Below, piece after piece: positions 1-10,682 of a stretch of DNA of 64,000 nucleotides. The position numbers and the translations under genes were made by a program. Numbering within the stretch: position 1 is the stretch's first letter; every line of letters begins with the position of its first letter. The stretch is from contig CM070599.1 of the NCBI GenBank assembly GCA_036346395.1, forward strand, positions 38,803,232 to 38,867,231. The letters run 5' to 3'. This DNA comes from Hsuehochloa calcarea. Taxonomy: Eukaryota > Streptophyta > Magnoliopsida > Poales > Poaceae. The notes beneath the pieces are model-generated. The model ran no database searches. It saw nothing but the letters and a program-made list of their open reading frames with translations, and had not been told where the DNA came from.

Positions 1-166
1 ATGACTCCACACGATTCATTTGAGTCTGCATACTGGTGACTTGAGTCTGTAATTCTTCAATATGTACCTGAACTGATCCCACCTTGTTCCTAGCCTCCGC
101 TGCTTCTTGCTTCACCGCAGCCAGATCTGAAGATTCGCAATCTTGTCTTACCGCTGTCTTCGTCAT
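1..166 (-). pseudogene. Retrotransposon gag N-terminus (partial)
   Basis: An open frame starts at the ATG whose first base is 166 and runs off the left edge of the window. The predicted peptide begins MTKTAVRQD and is rich in Glu, Gln and Ala with a heptad-like, coiled-coil character (IEELQTQV). It lies about 180 bases downstream of a primer-binding site in minus-strand orientation, which is where gag begins in plant LTR retrotransposons. No capsid or zinc-knuckle motif is visible because the rest is outside the window, so the superfamily is not decided. Confidence 0.6.
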
Positions 167-343
167 CGGCTCTCTTTCTTAGACCAGAGGCAGGGTTTAA
201 GAATTTTTCCCTGATTCAATCCTGAACCCTCGCCGTTCTTGATCTCTGCTGCCGCCAAGACCCAAATTAGCTAGGGATTTTACAGTAATACTCGATTACC
301 AACCCAGTTAACTTGGATCTAATTTGCTTCCAAGAACCGAAGT

Positions 344-355
344 GCTCTGATACCA
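344..355 (-). other. Primer-binding site (initiator tRNA-Met type)
   Basis: The minus strand reads TGGTATCAGAGC, the standard plant retrotransposon primer-binding site complementary to initiator methionine tRNA. It sits four bases from the probable LTR end at 360 and upstream of the gag start at 166, so the order on the minus strand is LTR, primer site, gag. Confidence 0.85.
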
Positions 356-359
356 AATC

Positions 360-733
360 TGTCAAATCCCAGTTATGAACAGAGAGGGGAAAGTGCAAGA
401 ATAAGCTACTGCTAAAGAGATAAGCTAAGACTAAGCTTTGGCATAATAGATGATGCCTTTTTCATTCCATTTTTCCCCTTTAAAAAGGTTCGACGGGTTG
501 GTAGGGGTTAAAACCCGAATTACAAAAGGTGACAGCATTCACTGAGTTTAGAGTTACTATTCATCGTAATTTACATTTCTGAAATTACTAGAGCTAATAT
601 GGAGCGTTGATCTTCCTTCGAAGGGGTATCTAGTGATGGAAGCCGTTGGATCTCCTTTAAGTCATCTTCTTCCTCCCACCAGCCTGAGTAATCTGCATTC
701 TTTCCTCTTCAGCAGTTCTGCTCGGTTCTGACA
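360..733 (-). mobile_element. Probable 5' LTR of a truncated LTR retrotransposon
   Basis: The segment begins TGTCAAATCC at 360 next to the primer-binding site and ends GGTTCTGACA at 733. This gives TGTCA/TGACA inverted ends and a length of 374 bp. The inner edge is well supported by the primer site. The outer edge is inferred only from the inverted terminal bases, because the other LTR lies outside the window and no target duplication can be tested. Confidence 0.5.
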
Positions 734-860
734 GGTGGGTAGTTGCTGTTGAGATTTAGGTAGTTGCTAGATCAATCTACATACCGGTAATTATATGAAC
801 ATATTTAACTACTATAATTCTGAATTTACTTCTTCTACTCTACGGTAAACCGTCACATGC

Positions 861-998
861 GTGAAAAAAGAACTATCGCCTCGCTTGTCTTCCCCTCCCC
901 TCCCACCCCATGCCAAACCGCCGCTCGCGTGGAAAAAAACAGTCGCCTCGCTTCTCTTCCCCTTCCCTCTCACCCCACGCCAAACCGCTGCCCCTCTC
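861..998. repeat. Two-copy GC-rich tandem duplication (unit about 68 bp)
   Basis: Two adjacent imperfect copies start at 861 and 929. Each begins with GTG followed by an A-run, then a cytosine-rich segment ending near CCAAACCGC. The region continues as pyrimidine-rich, GC-rich sequence to about 1210, resembling a grass 5' UTR or first exon. Open frames across it are low-complexity Pro/Ser/Arg sequence and are not credible genes. Confidence 0.6.
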
Positions 999-1264
999 AT
1001 CGCTCCGCACCTCCTTCGCGTTCGCCCTGAATCCTCGCATCGCTCCTGCCCCACCGCGTCGCCCAACTCCTCCCCACCACCGGCTCACTCCACTCCCTTG
1101 ACCCTCGCCCACCTCCCTCGCCGCCTCCACCACCAGCCACGACGCCCTCTCTCCCACTTTCCTGCGACCGACGCCGCCGTCCTCCCTCTTCCCCGTGCCT
1201 GACGCCGCTAGTGGTGATGAAGTTTGAGAGCAAGGAGGTCACGGCGAAGTGGGGGACGCCATGA

Positions 1265-1686
1265 GAGAAGCACCGCGGCTCCGCCGTGCACATCAGCTTT
1301 GTCCGCGCCGTCACTCTAGACTTGTGGACCGAGGTTCAGCTCCGCAAGATGGAGATCAGGGGCAACGACCGCCTCAACGCCTTCCTCACCACGCGGGGTG
1401 TGCCCAAGGAGGAACCCATCAACGGGTCGTTCGGCGCGCCGAGTTAGAGTCATCGCTAACTCCACGACTCCAACACCGCGACGCTCCGGCAATGACTAAT
1501 ATACCACGCACGTAGGATCCGCATCTTGCTAGATCCCCACTCATGTGACATGTCCACGTTGAAAGGCGCTCTTGTCGAATAGGCGCTTTCTCAACTTTCT
1601 CGCTAAATCAAATTCAACACGAACTTTACTCCTTTATCTATGAAAGCTAAGAAGATCAAGAAGTCATGGACCGACCCTCCCCGTTA
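1265..1686 (+). pseudogene. ArfGAP (ARF GTPase-activating protein) gene fragment, broken
   Basis: Translated pieces match the ArfGAP domain in order. A KHRG...VHISFVRAVT block starts at about 1267, followed by WTEVQLRKME and then GNDRLNAFL with PKEEP to about 1420. A DSNTATLR piece at 1466-1490 corresponds to the family's YNSN..A.YR segment, and a SWTDPP piece at 1663-1684 corresponds to the following W-DPP motif. The CxxC zinc-finger part that should precede KHRG is missing. The pieces are separated by stops, frame changes and a spacer of about 170 bp. ArfGAPs stimulate GTP hydrolysis by ARF GTPases on Golgi and endosomal membranes; this copy cannot encode one. It may be transposon-captured, since it lies among repeats. 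Confidence 0.75.
1513..1570 (+). repeat. Left copy of a direct repeat flanking a 0.76-kb block
   Basis: The core TCTTGCTAGATCCCCACT followed by TGTGACATGTCC and TTGAAAGG recurs at about 2347-2412. The two copies frame the block 1571-2328. The second copy has two extra short insertions. The repeat lies inside the spacer that splits the ArfGAP remnant. Confidence 0.6.
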
Positions 1687-2328
1687 AGGAGAACGCCGGA
1701 TCAACGGCGCGCCGCGGTTCGACCCGCAACACCGGTCCGCCGATCAAAACAAGAAGCCATCCCTTTTGATTCAACCCTTGACCCGAGCACACCTCCCTAA
1801 TGATATTAGAGACCTATAGCTACGGATCCACTTCGCAGAATCGATCTCTCGGATTTAACACTTGCTTGTGGGGTTGATGGCTAGATGAGGATGGGATGTT
1901 TAACCACTTGAATCAAGGAAGCACCAAATTCATCCGACGACAAATGAACTTCAAGCAAGCCGGCCGCAACCACAATCTCTCCTCTCTTCCTCTCCAAACC
2001 CATGATGAATGAGGAATCCCCTTTCTATTTATACGAGCGGGTCGTTCGCGCCACTTGAAGGCTTCACCAGCCGAGTCGCCAAGAGTCAACCGATATCCGC
2101 ACCCTGAATGCACCGAACCACCCGCTCTCCATCGATCACCATGCGGCACGACCGACGATCCATGAGACCTCGGCTCTCCAAGCGTAGTCCCGATCCATTC
2201 ACCGCTGCGCCGGACTCGCAAGCCACCGTCGAGGCGACGGACCCACGTTCTCGCAATGGCGGCAATGGCTAATACTATCGCACATGGCGATGACACGTCG
2301 GACGGCTAAAAGGACTTAGCTAAAATTC

Positions 2329-2412
2329 TAGGATCCGCTCATCGAGCATCTTGCTAGATCCCCACTGCAAACCAACAAAGCCACCGCCAATGTGACATGT
2401 CCTTATTGAAAG
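2329..2412 (+). repeat. Right copy of the direct repeat
   Basis: This is the partner of the copy at 1513-1570. It shares the GGATCCGC start, the TCTTGCTAGATCCCCACT core and the TGTGACATGTCC end. Direct repeats around a block without a recognised gene suggest either a small transposable element or a tandem duplication. Confidence 0.55.
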
Positions 2413-4255
2413 GTATATCTCTTCTAATCGTTCTTTCTCTTTATCTCGTGTTAAGATAGCAAGCCGTAATTACAACTCCCCCCCCCTTTTGAGCTTGGTT
2501 GTAGTTGAAAGTTTTGTAAATCCCCACTTGAAAGCTCCCCCAATTGCAAAAATTTCATCCATAATTTCAATGTTTTTAATCCAATTTTCGCAGATTTTTT
2601 GGGCTCGAGTTGGAAGCTTGAGAGTCCGAATTGAAAGTATACAAGAATGATTGGAAAGCTTTTTAATCCAGTTTGTAAGCTTTGAATTCGATATGTAATT
2701 GTCAAAATCAAAGTTGAAATTATGCGAATTTTTCGAGTTGAAAGTTTCTTCGTTAATGGAAAGCTGAATTTGTGGAGTACAAAGTTGAATGGAATCACTG
2801 GTTACTCACGTTTTAGCATTCTATGTCCTAAACAGCAGGAGGCTTGGGTGTCATCAACATTCTAGCTCGGGATTAAGCCCTACTGCTCAAACATCTTAGT
2901 ACATTCTTCGATAGGCATAAATCTTACTTGAATCCATCTTACTTGACAAGCCTTAATACTTAGTCATTTATTTCAGTTCAGTACCATCTCCTCGGTCTAA
3001 CTCAACTGAAGAAAACGAGTATATATATTTTTATTTCATTTGTAGAATTGGCACATAGTCTGTCTCTATTATGCACTGAGACGTATGCAGAGTCGGATTT
3101 TTTACTAGCTATTCTTGATTTGCAAAGTATGATGATCTTTCTAGGTTTATGGTGCATAGCATGTTGGCGTCATTCCATAGCTGGCTAGCAGAGCAATGAT
3201 TTGCATCCGCTGGTTATTGAGAGATATGAGGTTGTGACTCTCAATTATGGCATTATATCATTTTACTTCTCATGAAATGTAGCATTTGATTTTATTTATT
3301 GGACAGATCTAACACTTTGTAGTTCAAAAGCCTCTTCCTTGGTGTGCTTGTGATCTGAAATTGCTAATGGATTGGTAGTTTGTTGGGACTTAATTCATTT
3401 TTCGCATGTTGGGATTATATTTCTGTGTTTTCTTTTGGTGGATAATTGTCATAGGAGTCTAGGACTAAAGCTGAGATTGAAACATGTAACATGAGATCAA
3501 GTAGCTGGAATGTTGTGCGCCTGAAGCTAGATACCATGTTAAGAGTTTTGCTTAAGTAGCTTTGTTTAGAAACACATAATCTATTTTGTTGAGTGACCTG
3601 GTTTATACATATACATATTAGGTCTCTGAGAGTGGTAAAAGAATCATTGCTCTAATTTTTTAATGGAGAAATTGTTGGCTCTTAATGTGAAGTAAATGGT
3701 TAAATGCGATTTTCTTCCTTTTATTGTTACAGAAGTAAATTCGTGAATAATCATTATCTATCATGAGCTGAAAGTTACCCAGAATAGACGGGAATGCTTA
3801 TCTGGATTTCAAATTTGAACCTTTTACACTATTTTAAAGATAATCTCCTCAGTGATACAGAGTTTGGTCTAGGATAATGTTATCTCATGTTGTATCTTGC
3901 TAAATTAGGCCATGCCACTTAATTGATAGAATTCTCATTTTATTAGTGTGACCTGTTGTATGAGCTAATTTTCCACTACTAATTGCAGCCATGGTTTCAC
4001 TAAAAAAAATTACATCCATGGTCTCAAATTAGTTTATACGGTAGATCGTAGATGGATTGGTTTGCCGACATGAGAAAGAGTTAGTCTAACCTTGTTAGAC
4101 TTGGTTAGCTGTCTATTATTGTTTCAAAATACTTGCTTTGCTAACCAAGATAATCACCATGATGTACATAATTCTTGCATTATGCAAAGAGCTCCCTCAC
4201 ATGAACTCAGTCACTAGAAGTCTAGAATAGTCACAATTTGAGGGATTATGGCCAC
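2413..4255. other. AT-rich intergenic DNA without a recognised gene
   Basis: This stretch is AT-rich with many stops in all frames. It includes a segment (about 2480-2790) with recurring TTGAAAG-type words. Nothing with domain-like coding potential, paired terminal repeats or an RNA gene was seen. It is the left flank of the retrotransposon insertion at 4261. Confidence 0.5.
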
Positions 4256-4260
4256 GTCTT
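4256..4260. other. Target-site duplication GTCTT (left)
   Basis: The five bases GTCTT immediately precede the left LTR and are repeated exactly at 14324-14328 immediately after the right LTR. This is the size expected for plant LTR-retrotransposon integration. Confidence 0.95.
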
Positions 4261-7200
4261 TGTGACGCCCCGTGTCATTACCCCTAGGGTAATCACACTT
4301 AGGCATACGGATTACTATTAAATGCCTTGAGAACACCGCTCCGACGAATAGCAAGCCATTTTATCGAGTTGCGCAATGAGAACAATAAAATAAGCTGTAC
4401 ATCTTTATTACTGAGTAGCCACATAAGACTAGGGTTCTTAATAAAGCTATTACACGATACAAAGGGAGCTTCCGCCTGAGTCTCGCGAACTACCGCCTCC
4501 TACTCGTCCCACGAGTCAAAGATGGCTTCCATCTCGCCAGTCTTCGCCATTGGCGCCTTCTCCTCCTGCTGCACAGATCGGTACACTGCAAGTCCTTTGC
4601 CCCACTCGGGATAGCTCCACGGACTAGGATCTAACAAAGGAGAATACTAACAAGGTTGAGTATGAAGTACTCAAAGAAGCATTAATAGCAAACAATGCAA
4701 TCGCATGGTGATCTCACGGTTCTTTATCACAAATTCTAAAATCATCTCATTCTGAAAATAAACATTAAAACATTAAGTTGCAATTTTAATTCTGAAAATA
4801 CTACTAGTCACTCGGAAAGAAGAAAGACCCCTAGCGGTTCCCGTAGACTCCAATCCAAGAGACTGGCATGAATTCATGATTTGTATAGCACTGCGCAGCT
4901 TGCGCCACTTTACCCATAGCTATCCGAACTCTTTATGAGCTAGGTCCATCGGCATTTCCTTTGATGCGACTTCAAGTTCAGAATACAGACGTTTTCCAGG
5001 TTACGTGATTAAGTCTCCACCCATTGTTTTCCGTCGGTGTCTGGCGCACTCCAGTCCTCCACCGAGTTCCAACAATGTTGGTTGGGGCGGCTATCCTCCG
5101 TGCCCAACACTCCACCTTGGACCGGCTATCCTCCGTGTCCAACATTCCCGTTGTTGGAAAACCTAATACGTTAAACAGTAGCATTTTACGCTCACTAAAC
5201 GGGAAATGGTTGGCACTGATTTTACGGCATCTGACCGAGTAAGAGTTTTGTTAGTCCTTATATTATAGTTGTAGGTAAAGGGTCCCATCTCATCATCATC
5301 ATCATCATCATCATCATTATCATCTCTTTTCTCTACCAAGGCCCCCTTTACCCACATAGTAATTCTCATCTCATTCTCATTCTCATCTTTCTTATCTTTC
5401 TCATCATCTCAATTCAATTTGATTTTGGGAAATAGTTTTGATGCAGTACATATATGATAGAGCAATATACGGTTTACATTTAAAATAGCTATATTGATGT
5501 TCAAGAGGATCGCTTGCCTTTAGAGTTTTTGGAAAGGTCGACGATGACGAATCTCTTATCAGCTTCTCCTGTCAAGACTTTGGTTAGCCCTCAGTAGCCA
5601 AGCGGTATACTAATAATATATAAATAAATACTTAGTTAAGTTTTGGTGATAGTAGATGAATAAAATGCTAATACGACTCCTACGTTAGCCAATTTTTAAT
5701 TTAACAAAACTTTTTTGGAACTGACCCAGTTAGCACTCTTCCGCTACAAATCGTTCTAGGGTTAAGCTCGATCTATTGTCGACACCGCCGAACTCACGTT
5801 CTAGACTCAAAACCAAACAACTAATTCTAATCCTAATCTCTAGTCAACCGACTAACTACTGCACTACTAAACCCTAATCACTACAAAACCAATTAACTAA
5901 CCGGCTAATCTACTGGACTAATCCTAACAAAACCAACTAAACCTCTAATCTAATCACATTCCTTAATCTACCCCTAACCTAACCTAACCTACTTGGCTAA
6001 TCTAAACCCCCTTAACAACTAACCTAACCCTCCCTCTAACTACTATCCTAATCGGCTAACTAACCCCCTAATATCACCCCCTAATCTAACCCTAACCCTC
6101 ACTCACCCTCGGCGCCGACGCCACTCTCTCTAACCCGGCTCCCCCGCTGCCTCTCTGCCGACACTCTCCTTCTCCTCTCTCTCGCGCCTCTCCCTCACCG
6201 CCGATTCTCCCCTCTCTCGCCTCCCCTCTCTCCCCTCTCTCTCTCTCTCGAAACCCTGCCGCCATCGCCTCCGACTGCTACCGCCTCCGGTCCCTCGAGC
6301 GCAGCTCCCTCGACCGGCTCCACCCCGGTGCCTCCTGCTCCCTCTGACCCCGCGGCTCCCGGCCTCCACCGCTGGTCGCCTTCGTCTTCTGGCGCCGCCG
6401 CGCCAAGGCTAGCGCCGGCTGGCTGGCCGAAGGCTAGCGCCGCCTTCGCCGCTCCACTCCTCGGTGGCTTGGTGCTTGACGCCGCCGCCGATTCGCCCCA
6501 CTCTGGTGTTGTGGCTGGGCCGGCTCGGCTCGGTCTTCCTTCCATCGGCCGCCATGGCTCCCAGGTAAGGTTCGGCCCGGTCTACTGGAACCCTAGGTAA
6601 ATCGAACTCCCTCCTAACCCTATTGCTCTGTGATGGAAAGGATTGAAACCTATTGATGCTATTTGGACCCGGTGATGTGTGGATGATGAGCAATGAAAAC
6701 TGATTTGTGCTGGGTGTTACCTTTGTGATGGATCACAGTTGGGGAGAAGGGGTGGCAGTGCTGGCTTGGGCTGGTGCTCTTCCTTCTCTGCTCCTGGTTC
6801 CTGGCTTCCTGATTGCGGCTGCGATCTTCGGGTTGGGTGGGGTTCCTCTGCTGCTTGCACTGGGCTCCTCCTCCGCCTCCGCTGCTGCTTCTTCTTCTGC
6901 TTTCAGTTGAACCCTCTTGGTTCCTCGCCTCTGGGTGTGGGATGAAATGCTTGTGGTTGTGCTTTCTTTGGTTTGCCGCTTTGCTTGCTCTGTATCCGGG
7001 CGGTGGCTTGGGGAATGTATTCTTTGTGTTCTCGGGGTGAAAACCGAGGTTTGGTTTGAGGGGATGCATTTGTGCCGTTGGCTATCTGGGGAAATGTATT
7101 CTTTGTGGCTTCGGAAGGGAAATGCATTTAGTCTTGGCTTTCTTTGGTGTGTTATCTTCTTGGGGAATGAATACCTTCTTTGTACGGGTTTGTTCTTTGG

Positions 7201-7962
7201 GGATGCACTTGTTTGGTGGCTCTATTCTTTGGTCGGCTTCTTGGGAGATGCATTTCTTTGGGAAGGTGTATTTGTCTTTGGGATGCCTTTCTTCTTTGCT
7301 AATTGCGGTGTGGTTGCTTTGTCGGGGAAATATAGTTTGTCTTTGCTTTGGTGGTTGGCTTTGCAATTAGTTCTCGCACCGGTGAAGCGCTACCGAGGTG
7401 TGGTTACCGGGGTATGAAATGAGGGTTTGCCTTTGTGGTTTCGCAAATGCAAATAGTGGGTGTTTGGTTTTCATAGTGCCGGATGATGAGACCCACAGAA
7501 GTGACAGATGTCGAAGGATCTTGGGTGGTCTGGATATCTTGGCGATCAAGGGGCCGACTGACTCTGGTTGGTCTGGGAATCTTGATTGCCAAGGGACCGA
7601 CTACTCAGGGTACTCTGGATACTCTACTGCACTTCGGGAAATCTGACGGCCACTCTCTATGCTCTAACCTTTATATACTACTGCTCACTGGAATACTCTT
7701 GACTACGATTACTAACCAATTGCGGGTTTTCTTGCGAGCGAGGAAAATGGATCGCGAGGTGGCTCTACGGGCAGGCGCATCGAAGACAAGACGACAAGGA
7801 AACGGCTACCACAGACGACAAGAAGAGAAGAACTAGGGTTTTAGTTATTTACTGCCAAGAATATTGTAAATGCTTGTAAAACAATTGTTGTAAAATCTTT
7901 TTGATGCAATGAAATGAAAATGTTTTATGTTAACAATTATGTAAATGGTGCGGGTCGTCACA
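4261..7962 (-). repeat. 3' LTR (left copy) of the gag-only retrotransposon
   Basis: This 3,702-bp LTR contains a CAT/ATG microsatellite near 5290-5320 and a degenerate telomere-like segment rich in CCTAAC/CCCTAA (about 5860-6110). A GC-rich pyrimidine segment follows (6110-6600). At about 7000-7290 there are degenerate repeats of a GGGGATGCATTTG / GGGGAATGTATTCTTTG type. Open frames inside it (for example at 6917-7417) are repeat translations without recognisable domains. Confidence 0.95.
5286..5323. repeat. CAT trinucleotide microsatellite inside the LTR
   Basis: An uninterrupted run of CAT units is present here, and the same run occurs at about 11710-11740 in the partner LTR. A divergent remnant sits at about 56108 in the related solo LTR. 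On the minus strand it reads as poly-aspartate in one frame and should not be taken as a protein. Confidence 0.85.
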
Positions 7963-7975
7963 TCCTCCCCCCCTT
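7963..7975 (-). other. Polypurine tract of the gag-only element
   Basis: The minus strand reads AAGGGGGGGAGGA directly against the inner end of the left LTR. This is the expected plus-strand DNA priming site and fixes the left copy as the 3' LTR. Confidence 0.9.
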
Positions 7976-8314
7976 GGAAAAATTTCGCCCAAATTGCAAT
8001 CTCTGGAGGGGTTTTGGGCTAGGCTCGCGTAGTGCTCCTCTTTTTCCACGAAGCTTTGCTGACGGGGTGATCCTTCCACTGTATCTCTTTTGGTCAAAAC
8101 TTCGGGTTCCTTAACTGACGGGTTTCTGTAGCCAGAGTCTTCACGAGGGTCCTTTGAATGTTGAACGTCTTGCAAAGAAGGGTCGAGATTTGTGTGTAGA
8201 AAGGTGAGGGTCACCTCAAATGGTTCCCTCCAGGTTCAAATATTGAGGTATTATGGTCGGGTCCTGACTGACTTTTTGGTGGAAGTTTGCTGGAATACGC
8301 TATCTATACTTACT

Positions 8315-9714
8315 TTAAGAGTAGATGACTATTCCAATCAGTGGGTTCACTCCCAGGGATTTTTCCAAAAATTCAGAATTTACAAGGTTCTTCGCTAGCA
8401 ATGCAGGAGGTAAAAAGGATTGGGTTCTTTCAACGTTTAAAAGAATACTACCCGGGAAGAGTGAAAGTAATAACGTACCCGTTATTACACCTGATGCTTC
8501 TCCAACCGGTTTGGCGATGACGGGTGATAGGCTTGCCGGTTCTCCTTTTTCAGCTTCCTTTGTGACAAGTTGGTTGTCTTCAGTCTGCTTCATATAGGTG
8601 AGTTGTGGTGGTGCTGGAGCAGGTGGCCTTGGCCTAAATGCTAGTTGTGGTGGGGTTCCAAATGTCCTCCGGGGATTGGGACAATCAATTTTACGATGTC
8701 CAAACTGTCCACAATTGAAGCATGCACCTGTATCCTTCAGACAGTCCTTTGTCATGTGGCTTCCTCTACACTTCCCACATTTAATTGCTAGAGTACCGTT
8801 GTCTTTGGAGTTCTTGGGTCGAAAAGGTGGGTTGAAGGGTTGCTGCTGAGGTGGTCCATATCTTGGTGGCTGTTGCTGAGACACAAGGGAATGACGTCTA
8901 GGAGCAGATGAAGAGTGGTGATCGGTTTTGGACTTCTTCCTTCGCTCTTCGGTGAGGTTAGAGTATTCATTCTCCAGAATTATGGCTCTGTTGACTAGGT
9001 CTTGGAATTCAGTGATTTTGTGGATGGATAGAAGCATTTTCAGATATGGATGCATTCCATCCAGGAATTTCTCTATTTTCTTCTCCTCGGTGTCGACATC
9101 AGCTGGAGCGTAACGGGAAAGATCGTTGAACTGACTCAAATATTCCACCATCTTTTTCCCGCCTTGAGTTAGAGCTCTAAATTCCCGTTTCTTTAATTCC
9201 ATTCTTCCAGTAGGCACATGTGTTTCGGTGAAGCGTATCTTGAATTCAGCCCAAGTGATAGGTTGCTCACTGACACGGTTGCGGTTATAGTTAAGCCACC
9301 AAGTAGCTGCTGGTCCGGTCAGCTGGTGTGAAGCATACCGTACTTTCTCCACATCTGAGCATCCCATCAGATCCAACTTCTTCTCTATCTCCACCAACCA
9401 ATCACTCGCGTCCGGTGGATCAGTAGCTTTAGCAAAAGTGGTAGGGTGAGTTTGGAGAAAATCACCCGACTAACCCCACCGAACTGGTTGAGAGGTGGTA
9501 GGTGCTACTCGAGTTAATAGAGCTTCCATGAAACGGTTTTGGTTCTCCTGGGCTTCTTTTCCGAGTTCTCTAAGAATATGAGTACATCACCATTATGCCT
9601 AGGGATCTGTTGCTCGGTGGGTGGGCTGGCTGGTGGTTCTGGAATGGTAGTAGATGGAGGTTGATCAGGTGCTGACTCATTGGGGTTTCTTCTTTGGGTT
9701 CTGTGGATGTCCAT
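8315..9714 (-). pseudogene. Ty3-type gag with two zinc knuckles, frame-broken
   Basis: The likely start is the ATG at 9714 (peptide MDIHRTQRR..., Pro/Ser-rich). A frameshift near 9585 and an in-frame TAG near 9472 interrupt the N-terminal part. From 9397 a long open frame carries the retrotransposon capsid domain: the GPAATWWLNY block, then WAEFKIRFTETHVP, then GGKKMVEYLSQFNDLSRY. Two Cys-His knuckles follow, a shortened CGKCRGSHMTKDC and a canonical CFNCGQFGHRKIDC. The end (ITGTLLLSLFPG...) resembles the start of the aspartic protease, but the catalytic DSG is replaced. Gag would form the particle that packages element RNA; this copy needs at least two repairs to be full length. Confidence 0.9.
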
Positions 9715-10668
9715 GCGGTATAAGTCCTAGTCTCAATTTCAATGCACGATCTTGACTTCCTTGGCCTTCCATATTCCTTAACAACTGTTGGGGTAGAGAT
9801 GGAGGTATTACACTTATCTGGCAGGAGGTTAACCGCGGGTGAGTTGGATTATGACATGCACATGTAATCAAATAACCATCAAGAAACAATGAGATGCAAA
9901 AAGAGCCAAACCCTATACTAGCCGAGTCTTTCGTGCTCACCACGCTTGAGATCCTGCTTCAAGACCGCCCAAATCCACGTGTTTGGGATCGCCGAGCTTG
10001 CCTCCGAGTGCGAACCTATGCTACCGGATCCACGCTGTGCACGCCGAGATCGGCTCGAGTCCACCCAAATCACATATTTGGGATCGCCGTGGTTCATTCT
10101 CGAGTACGCCCAGATTTCGCTCTGGTACGCCAGAGCTACACGCCGAGTGCCACGAACCACTCGTCCGGAAATCGATGTGCGTATGAGACAAGACACCTCG
10201 ATATAGAAGAAAAGGTAAGGAGCTAACGAGTATGGTCCAGACTTGCCCGAAATTTGGAAAAGCAGGTCCATACTAGAGTTCTACTCCATGCCTCTAGTCC
10301 AGGCACTAGGCTCTAAACCTTATGGTACTGCACCCACAGCCTATATTTTCTATCCTAGGTTGAATTGGAATCTAACCATCTACCCGCAAAAGACAACCAC
10401 ACTGATCCTATGACAACAACGCGTTTCCCCGCACTTTCTCGAAAAGGAAAAACTAATTTAGAGATGGTTCTACGTTAGCAGGAATGTCACCTTTAAGAAG
10501 AGGTAAGCTTTTCAACATATATATATCTTTTTGAAAGAGGGCGGTTTGGAATAGAAACTGAAATGAGGGCAAGGATTAATAAAATATTTAGTGCAATATA
10601 GCAAGCAAGAAAGACATACTTAAGGTATTGCTACAGTTTCTATTTTATTAGCGTGGCCCGATCTTATT
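9715..10668 (-). other. Retrotransposon 5' leader between primer site and gag
   Basis: This is non-coding leader of the gag-only element. Short open frames here overlap each other in several frames and have no recognisable domain. At 9960-10170 there are related GATCGCCG and CCAAATC words spaced about 100 bp apart, suggesting an internal imperfect tandem duplication. Confidence 0.6.
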
Positions 10669-10680
10669 GCTCTGATACCA
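10669..10680 (-). other. Primer-binding site of the gag-only element
   Basis: The minus strand reads TGGTATCAGAGC, two bases from the inner end of the right LTR. This identifies the right copy as the 5' LTR and indicates initiator tRNA-Met priming. Confidence 0.95.
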
Positions 10681-10682
10681 CC

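Noticed and set aside
861..1202. Overlapping open frames of 80-110 codons on both strands in GC-rich DNA
   Set aside because: All frames are open because of composition and a tandem duplication; the products are low-complexity Pro/Ser/Arg sequence with no domain.
5163..5369. Minus-strand frame with a poly-aspartate tract (and its copy at 11545-11790)
   Set aside because: It is a translation of the CAT microsatellite in the LTR, not a protein.
5960..6110. True telomere or chromosome end
   Set aside because: The CCCTAA-like words are degenerate, short and duplicated in both LTRs of the same retrotransposon.
6130..7417. Several long open frames on both strands inside the left LTR, up to 166 codons
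   Set aside because: They lie in an LTR, are repeat or pyrimidine-tract translations, and are not conserved in the partner LTR in length or frame.
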